A stretch of 64,000 nt of DNA from Rhodospirillaceae bacterium BRH_c57 (GTDB lineage Bacteria; Pseudomonadota; Alphaproteobacteria; Rhodospirillales; Rhodospirillaceae). The stretch covers positions 39,507 through 103,506 of the forward strand of contig LAEA01000152.1 in NCBI GenBank assembly GCA_000961745.1. Reading direction: 5' to 3'. A program made the translations under genes and the position numbers. Positions 50,607-59,496 of the stretch are shown here, piece after piece (position 1 is the first letter of the stretch; every line of letters begins with the position of its first letter). The notes beneath the pieces were generated by a model that had not been told where the DNA came from, made no database searches, and saw nothing but the letters and a program-made list of their open reading frames with translations.

Positions 50607-51215
50607 GTGACGAAAATCCAGAAAGATAAAACCGGAGGCAAGACTGACGGCCTAAAGGCGCCCACGCCGTGGCCGGGTGCTAACGCTCGCCTTTTAGGTC
50701 TAGGCCTGGGACTTCCGGTTGCTCCGCTTGATCGTCTGGCGAACTTCAGCGCAGCGGATTTTGAACGCTTCACCCTCGAATGGGCCTCGGGCTATCTCGC
50801 GGTCAAAGTGGAAGACATCGTTGAGGTTCAGCAGCGTGGAGGGGCAGGAGATAAGGGGCGTGATGTCATCGCCTGGCTCGACCCCAACACAGCGCCCAAT
50901 CGCAGGTGGAGACTTTATCAGTGTAAACACTATGGCACCGCATTGGGTGCGGGACCTGCGGCCGCGGAGATCGGCAAGGTTCTCTTTTACAGCCACCGCG
51001 GCGACTACAGCTTTCCGCAGGAATACCATTTTGTCACCCACAAGGGTGTGACGTCCCCCTTTCAAGACCTATTAGACCAACCGGAGAATCTCCGGGAATT
51101 TGTCATTGAGAACTGGAACAAATACATTAGGGCTGTTCATTACGAGTGGTTTGCCGGGGATGAGGCTGGCCCAGGAGACAGAGTCGGTTTCATACCGGAT
51201 TTGGCAGCGGGGTAG
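50607..51215 (+). CDS. Mrr-like restriction-endonuclease-fold protein
   Basis: 202 residues. After FSAADFERFTLEWASGYLA, the core VQQRGGAGDKGRDVIAWLD and RRWRLYQCKHYGTALG follows the PD-(D/E)xK pattern of Mrr-like nucleases: G-x-G-D-x-G-R-D, then Q-C-K-H as the D..QxK site. The helix PAAAEIGKVLFYSHRGDY follows. It lacks an obvious separate DNA-binding domain. The stop is 3 bases before the HEMGH peptidase gene, giving a tight operon with 51219 and 51865. Similar nuclease domains occur in ABC-three-component and other defence systems. Confidence 0.75.
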   Translation: MTKIQKDKTGGKTDGLKAPTPWPGANARLLGLGLGLPVAPLDRLANFSAADFERFTLEWASGYLAVKVEDIVEVQQRGGAGDKGRDVIAWLDPNTAPNRRWRLYQCKHYGTALGAGPAAAEIGKVLFYSHRGDYSFPQEYHFVTHKGVTSPFQDLLDQPENLREFVIENWNKYIRAVHYEWFAGDEAGPGDRVGFIPDLAAG

Positions 51216-51218
51216 GAA

Positions 51219-51833
51219 ATGAACGCTCATATGCTACAACATCTCCGTCAAAACGCCCGTCCAGTCGCTCAGCACGAAATGGGCCACTATGTCGCGGCCC
51301 GTGTCCTCGGGTTCCGCACTGGGGAAGTTTCCGTCACTGTTCAATGGCCCGATGGCCACCACGGTGCTGCCACGGTGACCCTCCCACAGTCCTTATCCAC
51401 CCTGGATGACGTTCGGTATTATCTGCGGAACCGAGTGCAGATTCTCTACGCGGGTGCTGCCGCCGAGACATTGCCGTGCAATTGTACGGAAAAAAAAGTG
51501 GACAGTGAAAAAGCGATAAAAATAATCAACAACCCAGGTAACGGTGCAGAGACCGATCACGCTAAAGCAAGAGAACTAATTCATTTGTTAAGAGATATGG
51601 AGCATAGCGATTGCGATGTTGGAGATGAGGTGCTTGTGCAATGTCAGTTGGATAATCTGAGCCAGGAACTATGGAATCAGGCCGTCGCGTTAGTCGAACT
51701 GCATGCGGACACTATCGTCGGATTAGCCGGCAATCTCTCGTCAAGGGTCCAAGCCCCAAATGAGAAGATTGAGATTACAGCGCAAGAATTGGAAAACATA
51801 CCCTCTGTCAAAGCGCTCACTGCAGTCCAATAG
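51219..51833 (+). CDS. M41/FtsH-like zinc peptidase domain protein
   Basis: 204 residues; no ATPase part. The zinc motif HEMGHYVAARVLGF (HExxH) starts about residue 19 and is preceded by ARPVAQ, as in the peptidase M41 fold. The strand VQILYAGAAAETL corresponds to the GG.AAE segment of M41, and TDHAKARELI to the later D-H-x-x-A region with the third ligand. So it is a free-standing protease. Paired with the Mrr-like nuclease upstream and an unknown gene downstream; possibly an effector or activator in a defence cassette. Confidence 0.7.
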   Translation: MNAHMLQHLRQNARPVAQHEMGHYVAARVLGFRTGEVSVTVQWPDGHHGAATVTLPQSLSTLDDVRYYLRNRVQILYAGAAAETLPCNCTEKKVDSEKAIKIINNPGNGAETDHAKARELIHLLRDMEHSDCDVGDEVLVQCQLDNLSQELWNQAVALVELHADTIVGLAGNLSSRVQAPNEKIEITAQELENIPSVKALTAVQ

Positions 51834-51864
51834 AATTCTACCTGTTTCGGGGGCATTTTTCATA

Positions 51865-52944
51865 ATGGATACCGGCCAGCGCCATATACTATTAAATGTT
51901 GAGGCTTTTCCTGCGACCTTCCGTGATGTGGATTTAGGAGTTTATTTCATCGAGTGCAAGGTCCCCGACTATTCCATGGATGTGGCAAAGACACAGGTCC
52001 TCCTGGACAACAACTTGCTCGGCATCACGACCAGAAATCCCGACGCGGTTATACAAAAAATCAGCTGGTATTTTGGCCAGCACCCGCAAGCCGACATCTC
52101 CCTGAATCCAGCGGTCGCCGCGACCGAGCAATACCTGTCGAACGACTGGGATAACGCGAAAACCCATCTGGAGGCTTTCGAGAAGGCAGTTGCCAAATTC
52201 AGGATATTTGAGGCCGGGCATATGCTCAATCTGCTGCGGACAGTGGCCGGCAAAGAGGCGGATACCATGCAACAGGTCGGCATCCTTTTTTGCTACCTGA
52301 CAGTCCTCAAGCATCTCTACGCCGAGAAGCCGGAAAAGGGTGGAGACCTATTGAATACTTGGGTCGAACTGTTCCGCCAGGACATCCCGCGTATTCAGAC
52401 CATTTACATGTTCGGCTCACTTTTCCTGCTGTCGCGAATGCAGCGCCAGTTAAGGTTTGCTCGACAAGAATCGTTAATAGCCGAATATGCCGACAAGTTT
52501 ATGGCACTGCGGAAAAAGGAAAAGGGCGACTTCACAAGGTGGCTGCGGAACCGGGCCTGCGACATACTGCCTTTCATCCTAGCGCCGACGCTAAGCATCG
52601 AAAAGTACGGCGGCTACTCCTCCCGCGTCGTCATCGCTACAAATGACGAAGTGGTCGGCGAATGCATTGGGCGGCTATTCGCCTGGGGTGGAGAGCAACA
52701 GAAAAATGACCGCTGGACGTTGGTCCCGATGTTTCATGTTCTGGATCAACGCGATGAACGTGTTTGCCAGGGAATTGAGCAAATCTATCAAGGCATAGCG
52801 TCCGAGAGAGCGTCCAACGACGAAGAAAAGAAGCTGCGGCTGCGGAACCTGATCCAGATATCCATGGAGATGGTAGGAGTCGATCTCCGTGCTCACCTGC
52901 ACCAAGCCCTGTCTGCGTACAGGATCTACGACATGCTTGTATAA
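51865..52944 (+). CDS. Hypothetical third member of the nuclease-peptidase operon
   Basis: 359 residues; start at MDTGQRHILLNVE after a GGGGGCATTTTTCATA stretch (weak SD), 31 bases after the peptidase stop. The first 100 residues are alpha/beta (VEAFPATFRDVDLGVYFIECKV). The rest is a long helical repeat-like body (GHMLNLLRTVAGKEADTMQQV, FGSLFLLSRMQRQLRFARQESL). No motif recognised. It could be the sensor or scaffold of the cassette. Confidence 0.65.
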   Translation: MDTGQRHILLNVEAFPATFRDVDLGVYFIECKVPDYSMDVAKTQVLLDNNLLGITTRNPDAVIQKISWYFGQHPQADISLNPAVAATEQYLSNDWDNAKTHLEAFEKAVAKFRIFEAGHMLNLLRTVAGKEADTMQQVGILFCYLTVLKHLYAEKPEKGGDLLNTWVELFRQDIPRIQTIYMFGSLFLLSRMQRQLRFARQESLIAEYADKFMALRKKEKGDFTRWLRNRACDILPFILAPTLSIEKYGGYSSRVVIATNDEVVGECIGRLFAWGGEQQKNDRWTLVPMFHVLDQRDERVCQGIEQIYQGIASERASNDEEKKLRLRNLIQISMEMVGVDLRAHLHQALSAYRIYDMLV

Positions 52945-53027
52945 TAATAGAACCCCAATTTATTCGCAAGGCAGCCGCTATACCTATGTATTCCTTATTA
53001 AATATGTTGTGCTGATTACATTTAATA

Positions 53028-53225
53028 TTATTGACTAACTGGATCAGCATCGACAAAGGTATGTTTTAGGACTTTCTTGATCACTTCGGCGTCATAGATC
53101 CGGAATTTTCCAGCTGTGTTTCCGTGAGTGATCATGCCCGCAAATCCCAGATGCATTTGGTTGGTCGGGTCTTGCCAGATGAAGAGTAAGCGTCTCCTGA
53201 GGGCTGCCTTGCCCGACCCTTCCAT
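53028..53225 (-). CDS. Small protein downstream of the exonuclease gene
   Basis: 65 codons, start 4 bases after the exonuclease stop. LLFIWQDPTNQMHLGFAGMI followed by a K-F-R-I-Y strand resembles the W-Q-D-P...V-G-x-L motif of short HipA-N-like domains of alphaproteobacterial proteins, here possibly truncated. It belongs to the minus-strand SIR2-HerA-exonuclease operon. Confidence 0.45.
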   Translation of the reverse strand: MEGSGKAALRRRLLFIWQDPTNQMHLGFAGMITHGNTAGKFRIYDAEVIKKVLKHTFVDADPVSQ

Positions 53226-53229
53226 TTCG

Positions 53230-54123
53230 TCAGCACCTGTCCGAAAAGCGGTCATAGGCGCCCACCCGCTGTATGAACGGCTCCACTTCGCGGCGGTAGA
53301 TCTCGCCCTTGAGGAAGGCGATCTCTTCGGCGAGGCCTTCCTCGGGGACGTCCACATGCCAAGCCTTGGGCCTGCCGTTACTTTCGGCGTTCCACCTGTA
53401 GCCGCGGGCCTTCAGGATATCCTTCACGTCGAACGGCGAATTCTCGGCCCAAATGCGGCAGGTCGCCTTTCTCGCCTCCTCAAGGAGCCGAGCCAGTGCC
53501 GTGACCCCGGATTTTGGAAGAGGGCGAGCGAGGATCTCGATGCCTGCGATGCAGTCATCGATGGCTCGGTGAGCATCGTGGAACAGGCCGCACCCTGCGA
53601 GAAGGTAACCGAGTTTCGCCCCCTCGAAGCCTTCCTCGGCCCACGGCACCTGAGACATCGAGCACGCCCATGGCTTCGTGGTGAAGACGTCGCAAAACCG
53701 CTCTGCGAAGCGGCGGTCGAACGCGGCGTTATGGGCCACCATGAGATCGACGGGGGCGGCGACGGCGGCCACTTCGGCGGGATCGACCGTCTTGCCGGCG
53801 ACCATCTCGTCCGTGATGCCGGTGATGGCCGTAATTTCCTGCGGGATTGGGGTCGAAGGCTGGCGGAGCCAGCCGAACGCCTCGCCGATCTCGAAGATGC
53901 GTCCGTCCAGCCCGTATGTGAACGGAACCATCCCGAACTCGATGATTTCATCCTTGGCGGGGTCGAGGCCGGTGGTCTCAAGGTCGAGGAAAAGGCCGGT
54001 CCTCGTCTTCGACCCGTCCGAACCATTGATCGTCCGACGGGGCTTCAGCCTTCGCAGGATGCGGTAGTCACCAGTCGCCTCCAGGGCGGCGGCCATTTTT
54101 TCGGGGTCTGAATCGATCTGCAT
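53230..54123 (-). CDS. DnaQ-family 3'-5' exonuclease (DEDDh)
   Basis: 297 residues. Exo I LFLDLETTGLDP, Exo II in LMVAHNAAFDRRF and Exo III HDAHRAIDD place all four acidic residues and the catalytic His of the DEDDh type, in a domain spanning about residues 40-205. The C-terminal 90 residues (DVKDILKARGYRWNAESNGRPKAWH) are a separate small domain, also seen in plasmid-borne exonucleases. The stop of the herA-like gene lies 6 bases upstream, so it is cotranscribed with SIR2-HerA and might process DNA ends in defence. Confidence 0.9.
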   Translation of the reverse strand: MQIDSDPEKMAAALEATGDYRILRRLKPRRTINGSDGSKTRTGLFLDLETTGLDPAKDEIIEFGMVPFTYGLDGRIFEIGEAFGWLRQPSTPIPQEITAITGITDEMVAGKTVDPAEVAAVAAPVDLMVAHNAAFDRRFAERFCDVFTTKPWACSMSQVPWAEEGFEGAKLGYLLAGCGLFHDAHRAIDDCIAGIEILARPLPKSGVTALARLLEEARKATCRIWAENSPFDVKDILKARGYRWNAESNGRPKAWHVDVPEEGLAEEIAFLKGEIYRREVEPFIQRVGAYDRFSDRC

Positions 54124-54129
54124 TTCACA

Positions 54130-56184
54130 TCAAACTTCGTCGGGAGTGTGTTCGGGTGGTTCCGCATATCCATCATCAGTCGCGATCCTGATCTGGACTG
54201 GCTTCCCTTCGTGGTGGAACCAAAGTTTGCAGATCTCAGCATCGTCGCTCTTGGGCCGTGGCACGGCATCGCGGACTTTGAAGGTCGTGGGCATGTTGAC
54301 GGAATTGCCGAAAATGAGGGCGTGCTGCTTGGGAAGGGATGGGAGTCGCTTCAGGACGGTGTCCGAGATGAATGGTGTCATCTGCCGGATGTGGCTGAGG
54401 TCGTCAGGATTCTGAATTCGGTGAATGACGTAGTTCGAACACTGTGACAGGACCGTTTTCGAAAGCTCGCTCGGTCGCTGGGATGCCACGGTGAGGAACA
54501 GCCCATATTTTCGGCCTTCCTTCGCGATTCGCTCGAATACCCGAGCGGCGTCGATGACATGGCCAGAGGGCCGCTCGGCTACGTATCGATGCGCTTCCTC
54601 AAGCAACAGGTTGACCGGAAGCCGGTTACGAGGATCAGCCTTTCGAAGCATGTCGAAGACGAGCCGCGACATTACAGCGGACACCACGGCCACGACCTCG
54701 TCCTCGGCATCGTTCATGTCGACGACGATGACTTGAACAGCCTTCACCAACACGTCGCCGATACGTTGGAGGCCTAGAAATTTCTCGACGAACTTGTCCA
54801 TACGACGGTCTTCGGGAGGATAGGAACTGGGGTCGCCGCGGAGGAAAGCGAACTCTTCACGCTCTCGGACCCATTTGAATCGGGTCAGCATTTGCGAGCA
54901 GTAGTCGCGGATCTGGCGGTTGCCATGGGCCTCCTCGTAAAGGAGAGCGAGGTCAAGGGCCTTCCCGAGATCGTCGAATCTGAATTCCGCCTGCTTGTAG
55001 TCTGGAAGAACGACGTTGTCTATCAGAAGGCCATTAAGCAGGTTTGCAAGCCCTTCTAATTTTTTCATTTCGCCAAAGCTTAGATCGATTATGTTCCTCA
55101 CAGCATTTAGCGAAAGCTCGTCGGTACTGAACGTCGAAAGGATGCCCGTGATACGGTCCTTCTTCGACGGTGTGCTCGCATCGCTCTGAAGAATGTGAAG
55201 CAGGCAGGACGCCAGGATGTGGTTTCGGATTCCGTTAAGGACTTCGGGACTGTTACCGGAAAACAAGGTGGCCAGACCCAACGCGGTTCTCAGGACCGGA
55301 CGCTGCGTCTTCTCGCTCGCCCTCAGGAGCAGTTCCCACTCATCGACGGTCATGAACCAGTGCGGGAGCCTGAACCTCGCAGTCGCTTCCTTATCGTCGA
55401 GGGCTGGCGGAGCTTCGGTTGCCTCGCCGCCGACCTTCAGGTAAAGGCGAGCTATCGAGGCAGGAAGCTCCGAGAAGGCTGTCCTGTATTCGCCGTTCAC
55501 GTCGAGCACGACGAATGTGGCCCCACGGGCGGGATATTCTGAACCCTTTGCGAAAACGGACTGGACTATCGACGCAACCGTACAGGACTTTCCACTACCA
55601 GTGTTGCCAAGCACGGCCACGTGACCGCCAAAAAAGGAATCAACGCGGACCTTGACATCATATCCGGAGAACACCACCGAGCGTCCGATGTCGATGGCAC
55701 GCATTCTTGTGGGGCGGGGCATCGGGAGCGGCTGCCCGCATTCCCTCGCAAGGTCTTCATCGGGAATCTTCTCTTCAGCACCATCGACGTCGAAGATGCG
55801 GTCTAGATCGTCATCGGTCGCGTAGAGGGCGTCCGAATAGAGAGTGGGAAACACGGATACGCCGAACCTGAAGCCCTCCTCGGCGGACAAAGTCCCGACA
55901 GGAACGACTTCGAGGAATCTAGCCGACAGCGTTTTGTCGAGTTCGCGTCCGTCCTTCGGCTCTCTTCTGCCGGGTTCCTTTTCGGACAGCCCTACGACCT
56001 CAGCCACCACATGGTCGGCGAGCACGGGGATCATGACGAACGAGCCGAGGCGGGCCACGTAATGAACGTCGTCGTAGCCGACCACGCGGAAGCTTTCCGT
56101 GCTGGCAAGCAATTCCACGGTGAACCGATCTGCGGCCACGGCGACGACCTTCCCGATTACCCTTTGCCGGTCATCGACGATCAT
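54130..56184 (-). CDS. herA: HerA-type hexameric ATPase/helicase of a SIR2-HerA system
   Basis: 684 residues. The HAS-barrel-like N-terminus is followed by Walker A GNTGSGKS (193-200), the strand FVVLDVNGEYRTAF, Walker B LLLEEAHRYVAE, a sensor region FLTVASQRPSELSKTVLSQC and the C-terminal R-finger segment MTPFISDTVLKRLPSLPKQHALIFG. This is the FtsK-HerA order. Its ATG overlaps the SIR2 stop (ATGA). In known SIR2-HerA defence, HerA hexamers assemble with SIR2 and the complex depletes NAD+ on phage infection. Confidence 0.95.
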   Translation of the reverse strand: MIVDDRQRVIGKVVAVAADRFTVELLASTESFRVVGYDDVHYVARLGSFVMIPVLADHVVAEVVGLSEKEPGRREPKDGRELDKTLSARFLEVVPVGTLSAEEGFRFGVSVFPTLYSDALYATDDDLDRIFDVDGAEEKIPDEDLARECGQPLPMPRPTRMRAIDIGRSVVFSGYDVKVRVDSFFGGHVAVLGNTGSGKSCTVASIVQSVFAKGSEYPARGATFVVLDVNGEYRTAFSELPASIARLYLKVGGEATEAPPALDDKEATARFRLPHWFMTVDEWELLLRASEKTQRPVLRTALGLATLFSGNSPEVLNGIRNHILASCLLHILQSDASTPSKKDRITGILSTFSTDELSLNAVRNIIDLSFGEMKKLEGLANLLNGLLIDNVVLPDYKQAEFRFDDLGKALDLALLYEEAHGNRQIRDYCSQMLTRFKWVREREEFAFLRGDPSSYPPEDRRMDKFVEKFLGLQRIGDVLVKAVQVIVVDMNDAEDEVVAVVSAVMSRLVFDMLRKADPRNRLPVNLLLEEAHRYVAERPSGHVIDAARVFERIAKEGRKYGLFLTVASQRPSELSKTVLSQCSNYVIHRIQNPDDLSHIRQMTPFISDTVLKRLPSLPKQHALIFGNSVNMPTTFKVRDAVPRPKSDDAEICKLWFHHEGKPVQIRIATDDGYAEPPEHTPDEV

Positions 56185-57560
56185 CGCTCACCCCCCGACG
56201 GTGCCGTCCCAAGCCCTTTTCGAATGAGATCGACGACGAGGCGGACGCTCTCGTCGATGCGTTCTCCGGGGAGATCGGGCAGGAATCGATCGACGACATG
56301 TTCGAAGTAATGGACACGTCGGCCTGCTGGTCCCTCTCCAGCGATCACCCAGATCCGAGGATCGTTCAATTCGATGAGTTTGCGGATGCCGGGCTGGTTG
56401 GGGTCTCCGAAAACGACGAGCCTGAAAGTCGGCACAGTCAGGGCCTGGTGAATGATCGCGTCTATGTGCGAATCACCAAAACTGTAGCCAAGCGTCACGA
56501 GCACCGTCTGTTCCCGCACGATCCTGGCCTGGAACTCCCGGAACAGGTCGGTGTAGGGCGAGGCTATGGTCGCATGGTGTTTCAACGGTGTGGGGAAGAT
56601 CATGACACCGCCGGCCAAATCAGGCGAAGGGGTCTGCACCTCGCGGATGCCGTGGATGCCCGAACCCGCATCCTCAATCCAATTGATGGAGCCATGCAGT
56701 TTGCAGAGGTAGACGTGGTTATCGACGGCCGTCCATTTCCGGCTTGAGACATCGAGTTGCTCGGCAAGCGCATATTTGAAGCTCGCAGGATTAAACATGC
56801 GTTCGATCACGCCAGAGAAGCCGTTGCAGAACGATATGCCCAATCCGTCTAAGGCCCTTTCGGAGAAGAGGTCGTAGTTGGTTGTGAATACCCACGGGCG
56901 GGGAAGGTTGCGGTCACGGTAAACCAGCTTCCTGTAGAACGCCCTGTAGACGTCCAGGACGGTTCGGTTCCCTTCGGCAAAACGTCCCTCCAAACAACGT
57001 CGTATGATGTACCGCTGTATCTTGGAAATTATCCCGTTCACGGTCTTCAGGGGATCTTCTTTGCCCGTCCGTGTTAGGATGAAACTTTGGGCATGCAAGA
57101 CGTCCATGAGCCGTTCGAGATTCGTGCGGTATTCTATTGCTGAGACGTCGATCCCGATGTCTTGGAGATAGAGTGCCTCTTCCTCCGAAAGTGCCTCGGC
57201 GGGAGCCTCGGCACCGCTATTCGGGAGGTATGCCGCTGCGAGCGCAGCCATTGTGGGGATGCCCAGCTCGACCCACTTATCCTCACCTTCGGCATCTTTT
57301 TCAGGCACCATGAACGACGAACAGCCAGCCCCAAGGAGGAAGGAGATGTTCGGCGCGTTCAGGACTTCGCCGATGCTCGCACGCACCTTCGCGACGGCGG
57401 CTTTATGGCTTTCGGCACGCTCGCGGAGTAGCCAGTCCTCATTTCCCCTGAAAAAGGCGAACCGGATCGGCTCCTTCGCATCGTCAATGGCGGAAGGCCC
57501 TGCGGCATTGTCAGCGCCACCGGCGTGGCCGTCCCCTGGCTGAGTGACCGTGTGGTTCAT
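56181..57560 (-). CDS. SIR2-domain NADase of a SIR2-HerA antiphage system
   Basis: 459 residues. SIR2 motifs: FLLGAGCSS (GAGCS 77-81), VFTTNYDLF (TTNYD 226-230) and catalytic His289 in CKLHGSINW; then VMIFPTPLKHH and TLGYSFGDSHID as in defence SIR2 proteins. The N-terminal 40 residues are Gly/Ala-rich and probably disordered. It should hydrolyse NAD+ when triggered, giving abortive infection. The operon order SIR2-HerA-exonuclease-small ORF is read from the 57560 end. Confidence 0.93.
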   Translation of the reverse strand: MNHTVTQPGDGHAGGADNAAGPSAIDDAKEPIRFAFFRGNEDWLLRERAESHKAAVAKVRASIGEVLNAPNISFLLGAGCSSFMVPEKDAEGEDKWVELGIPTMAALAAAYLPNSGAEAPAEALSEEEALYLQDIGIDVSAIEYRTNLERLMDVLHAQSFILTRTGKEDPLKTVNGIISKIQRYIIRRCLEGRFAEGNRTVLDVYRAFYRKLVYRDRNLPRPWVFTTNYDLFSERALDGLGISFCNGFSGVIERMFNPASFKYALAEQLDVSSRKWTAVDNHVYLCKLHGSINWIEDAGSGIHGIREVQTPSPDLAGGVMIFPTPLKHHATIASPYTDLFREFQARIVREQTVLVTLGYSFGDSHIDAIIHQALTVPTFRLVVFGDPNQPGIRKLIELNDPRIWVIAGEGPAGRRVHYFEHVVDRFLPDLPGERIDESVRLVVDLIRKGLGTAPSGGER

Positions 57561-57736
57561 GCTTTTCTCGATCCCCTGACCAAAAGGTCGGATGTGAACG
57601 CGTCTTCAGGTAGCAATATCGGACGGCAGGATAACCCGAAAGAAGAGGACAGACCACAGGCTGACTGACCCCAATGGTGATTCGACGGACTGATTGTGCG
57701 AAGGATGGCCCTGCGTACTGACTAGCAAATAGATGA

Positions 57737-58486
57737 GTGGACTCCCGCGTGACCCTTTTGCCGCTTTTAAGATCGGCCCACCGTGTTCGCGTCGTCGGAG
57801 CCTTTCTTGCGTTACTCGCTACCACTATTCTCGGCGCCCCGGCTGTAGCGGCGGATCAAACGAGTGGCCGTGTCAGCGGCGTGACTTCCGTCATCGACGC
57901 CGACACCATCGAAATCCATGGTGTGCGCATCCGCCTCCACGGCATCGATGCGCCGGAAAGCCGTCAGGAGTGCCGCCGCCCGACCGGTGAGACTTGGCGC
58001 TGCGGGCAGCAGGCATCGCTGGCCCTGCAGGACCATGTCGAGCGGCGACCGCTGTCGTGCCTACACCGGGACACCGATCACTACGGGCGCATGATCGGGC
58101 AGTGTTTCCTCGGCGACCAAGATGTCAATGCCTGGCTGGTCGAGCAGGGATGGGCGGTGGCCTACCGCCGATATTCCAGGGACTACGTAGCCCAGGAAAA
58201 TGCCGCCAAGACTGTGCTTCGTGGTATCTGGTCGGGCGATTTCATCATGCCGTGGGACTGGCGTCGTGGTCAGCGCCTGCAGAGCGCGGCTCACGATGCC
58301 CAACGGCAACCCGCTGATCCGACCTGCGTCATCAAAGGCAACATTAACGCCAAGGGCGAACGCATCTACCATGTCCCCGGCGGGCGCTGGTACGATCAGA
58401 CCCGGATCAACGAGAGTAAGGGGCAGCGCTGGTTCTGCTCGGAGGATGACGCCCAAACGGAGGGATGGCGGAGGTCTCGACAATGA
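57737..58486 (+). CDS. Secreted thermonuclease (SNase) with C-terminal Excalibur-like domain
   Basis: 249 residues from a GTG (a second GTG at 57749). The signal peptide has the core VVGAFLALLATTILGAPAVAA. The SNase fold contains VIDADTIEIHGVRIRLHGIDAPES (D, R, D motif) and the catalytic E/R region around QEDHVERRPLS-type and YGRMIGQCFL. The C-terminal 60 residues (CVIKGNINAKGERIYHVPGG...RWFCSEDDAQTEGWRRS) form a Cys-bridged domain common on alphaproteobacterial secreted nucleases. It would cut DNA in the periplasm. It is divergent from the SIR2 gene and overlaps the next small ORF by ATGA. Confidence 0.9.
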   Translation: MDSRVTLLPLLRSAHRVRVVGAFLALLATTILGAPAVAADQTSGRVSGVTSVIDADTIEIHGVRIRLHGIDAPESRQECRRPTGETWRCGQQASLALQDHVERRPLSCLHRDTDHYGRMIGQCFLGDQDVNAWLVEQGWAVAYRRYSRDYVAQENAAKTVLRGIWSGDFIMPWDWRRGQRLQSAAHDAQRQPADPTCVIKGNINAKGERIYHVPGGRWYDQTRINESKGQRWFCSEDDAQTEGWRRSRQ

Positions 58487-58614
58487 CAGGGGAGCATGAG
58501 CTTCGCGAGAAGCTGTGCAAGTGCGAAGCACTAATTGCCAGCGCTACAAGGGAACGTCAGAAAGTATTGAAAATTGCATCATCAGTGCGTCTACGCTCCC
58601 AGCGGTCGCGGTGA
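58483..58614 (+). CDS. 43-residue helical protein between nuclease and Nudix genes
   Basis: ATG overlaps the nuclease stop (ATGA) with AGGGATGGCGGAGG-type SD sequence upstream. The product MTGEHELREKLCKCEALIAS continues as a charged amphipathic helix ending LRSQRSR. The Nudix gene starts 9 bases after it. Coupling on both sides argues for a real gene; function unknown. Confidence 0.5.
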   Translation: MTGEHELREKLCKCEALIASATRERQKVLKIASSVRLRSQRSR

Positions 58615-58623
58615 GGTAGCGGT

Positions 58624-59106
58624 ATGATCAACGTCATCTGGCGATTGGCTTATAGGGCGGCATTCCTGGGCTACCTCTTTCTTAATGCCGTACGCCGACC
58701 AAGCACTCAGGGCGTTCTTGTGGCCATCTGGCACGAAGGCCATCTCCTGTGCGTTCGCAACAGCTACCGGTGGGGGTGGAACTTGCCTGGCGGCATGGTC
58801 CGTTCCGGAGAGGACACGGCGGGAGCTGCAGTGCGTGAACTGCGGGAGGAAATCGGGCTTCGGGTCGATACGGTTCGCTTGGTCCATGCACTCGACACCC
58901 GGTGTTTCTATGAGAACCGGCACGACAGCACCCGATTCTATAGCCTGAACCTCACCGAACGGGTCGGTATTGTGGTCGATGGACGGGAGGTCACTGCCGC
59001 TGAATGGCTGCTGCCCGCCGATGCCTTGACTCAAGGTGTCATTCCGCCGGTACGGCAGTATCTTGAGTCGCTGGTGCATGGGAACGCGTGCAGTGCACCG
59101 AGGTAG
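58624..59106 (+). CDS. Nudix hydrolase
   Basis: 160 residues. The Nudix box is exact: GMVRSGEDTAGAAVRELREEIGL fits G-x5-E-x7-R-E-U-x-E-E-x-G-U (listed 5' to 3' from the second glycine of PGG). The N-terminus carries a hydrophobic stretch (LAYRAAFLGYLFLNAV) that may anchor it to the membrane. It hydrolyses a nucleoside diphosphate linked to another group; the substrate is not predictable. Third gene of the nuclease operon. Confidence 0.9.
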   Translation: MINVIWRLAYRAAFLGYLFLNAVRRPSTQGVLVAIWHEGHLLCVRNSYRWGWNLPGGMVRSGEDTAGAAVRELREEIGLRVDTVRLVHALDTRCFYENRHDSTRFYSLNLTERVGIVVDGREVTAAEWLLPADALTQGVIPPVRQYLESLVHGNACSAPR

Positions 59107-59229
59107 AAGACAAAATTGATGGTCGCCTATGGGCTGAGCCTGAGGCGTCTCCGTTGACCTTACTTCGCGCATCACTACGGCAGATCGAAATTAGGACTTC
59201 GCAATGACGATTGCGCCCCCCACCATCCC

Positions 59230-59263
59230 ATAACGGGGTAAAATCACCTCACTTACCCGTTAT
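59230..59263 (+). promoter_or_regulatory. Inverted repeat upstream of the XRE-dynamin operon
   Basis: ATAACGGGGTAA and TTACCCGTTAT form an imperfect palindrome with a 10-11-base centre, about 15 bases before the -35 box. A related CTCACCCGTATACG lies within the promoter. Candidate operator for the XRE domain encoded at 59497. Confidence 0.55.
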
Positions 59264-59277
59264 ATGCATAAAAGGCC

Positions 59278-59306
59278 TTGCCTCACCCGTATACGCCTCA
59301 TATTAT
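59278..59306 (+). promoter_or_regulatory. Promoter of the XRE-dynamin operon
   Basis: TTGCCT (59278-59283), 17 bp, TATTAT (59301-59306). The start site would be about 56 bases before the first small gene. Confidence 0.65.
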
Positions 59307-59368
59307 GCCTCTCCAGAAGCGTGGATGAGGCGATCAAGCCTCCCGGGCGGTAAAAATGGAGGCACAGC

Positions 59369-59470
59369 ATGTACAAGATCATCGGATGCGCCGTCGTGTG
59401 GGGCTTTGCCCTGTTCGGCTTCAAGGAGTGGTGCGAAAAAACATACAAGTGCGACGGCGAGCACTCCTGA
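59369..59470 (+). CDS. 33-residue small membrane protein
   Basis: ATG after GGAGGCACAGC. The product begins MYKIIGCAVVWGFALFGFKE, one hydrophobic helix, and ends in a two-cysteine polar tail. It is the first gene of the XRE-dynamin operon, 26 bases before its start. Small membrane peptides are often toxins or regulators of larger membrane systems; this is inference. Confidence 0.5.
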   Translation: MYKIIGCAVVWGFALFGFKEWCEKTYKCDGEHS

Positions 59471-59496
59471 GTAGAACGATCAACGGAGTGGCCGTC

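Noticed and set aside
53128-54111. 327-codon + strand ORF opposite the exonuclease gene
   Set aside because: It mirrors the exonuclease, whose DEDDh motifs are clear on the minus strand.
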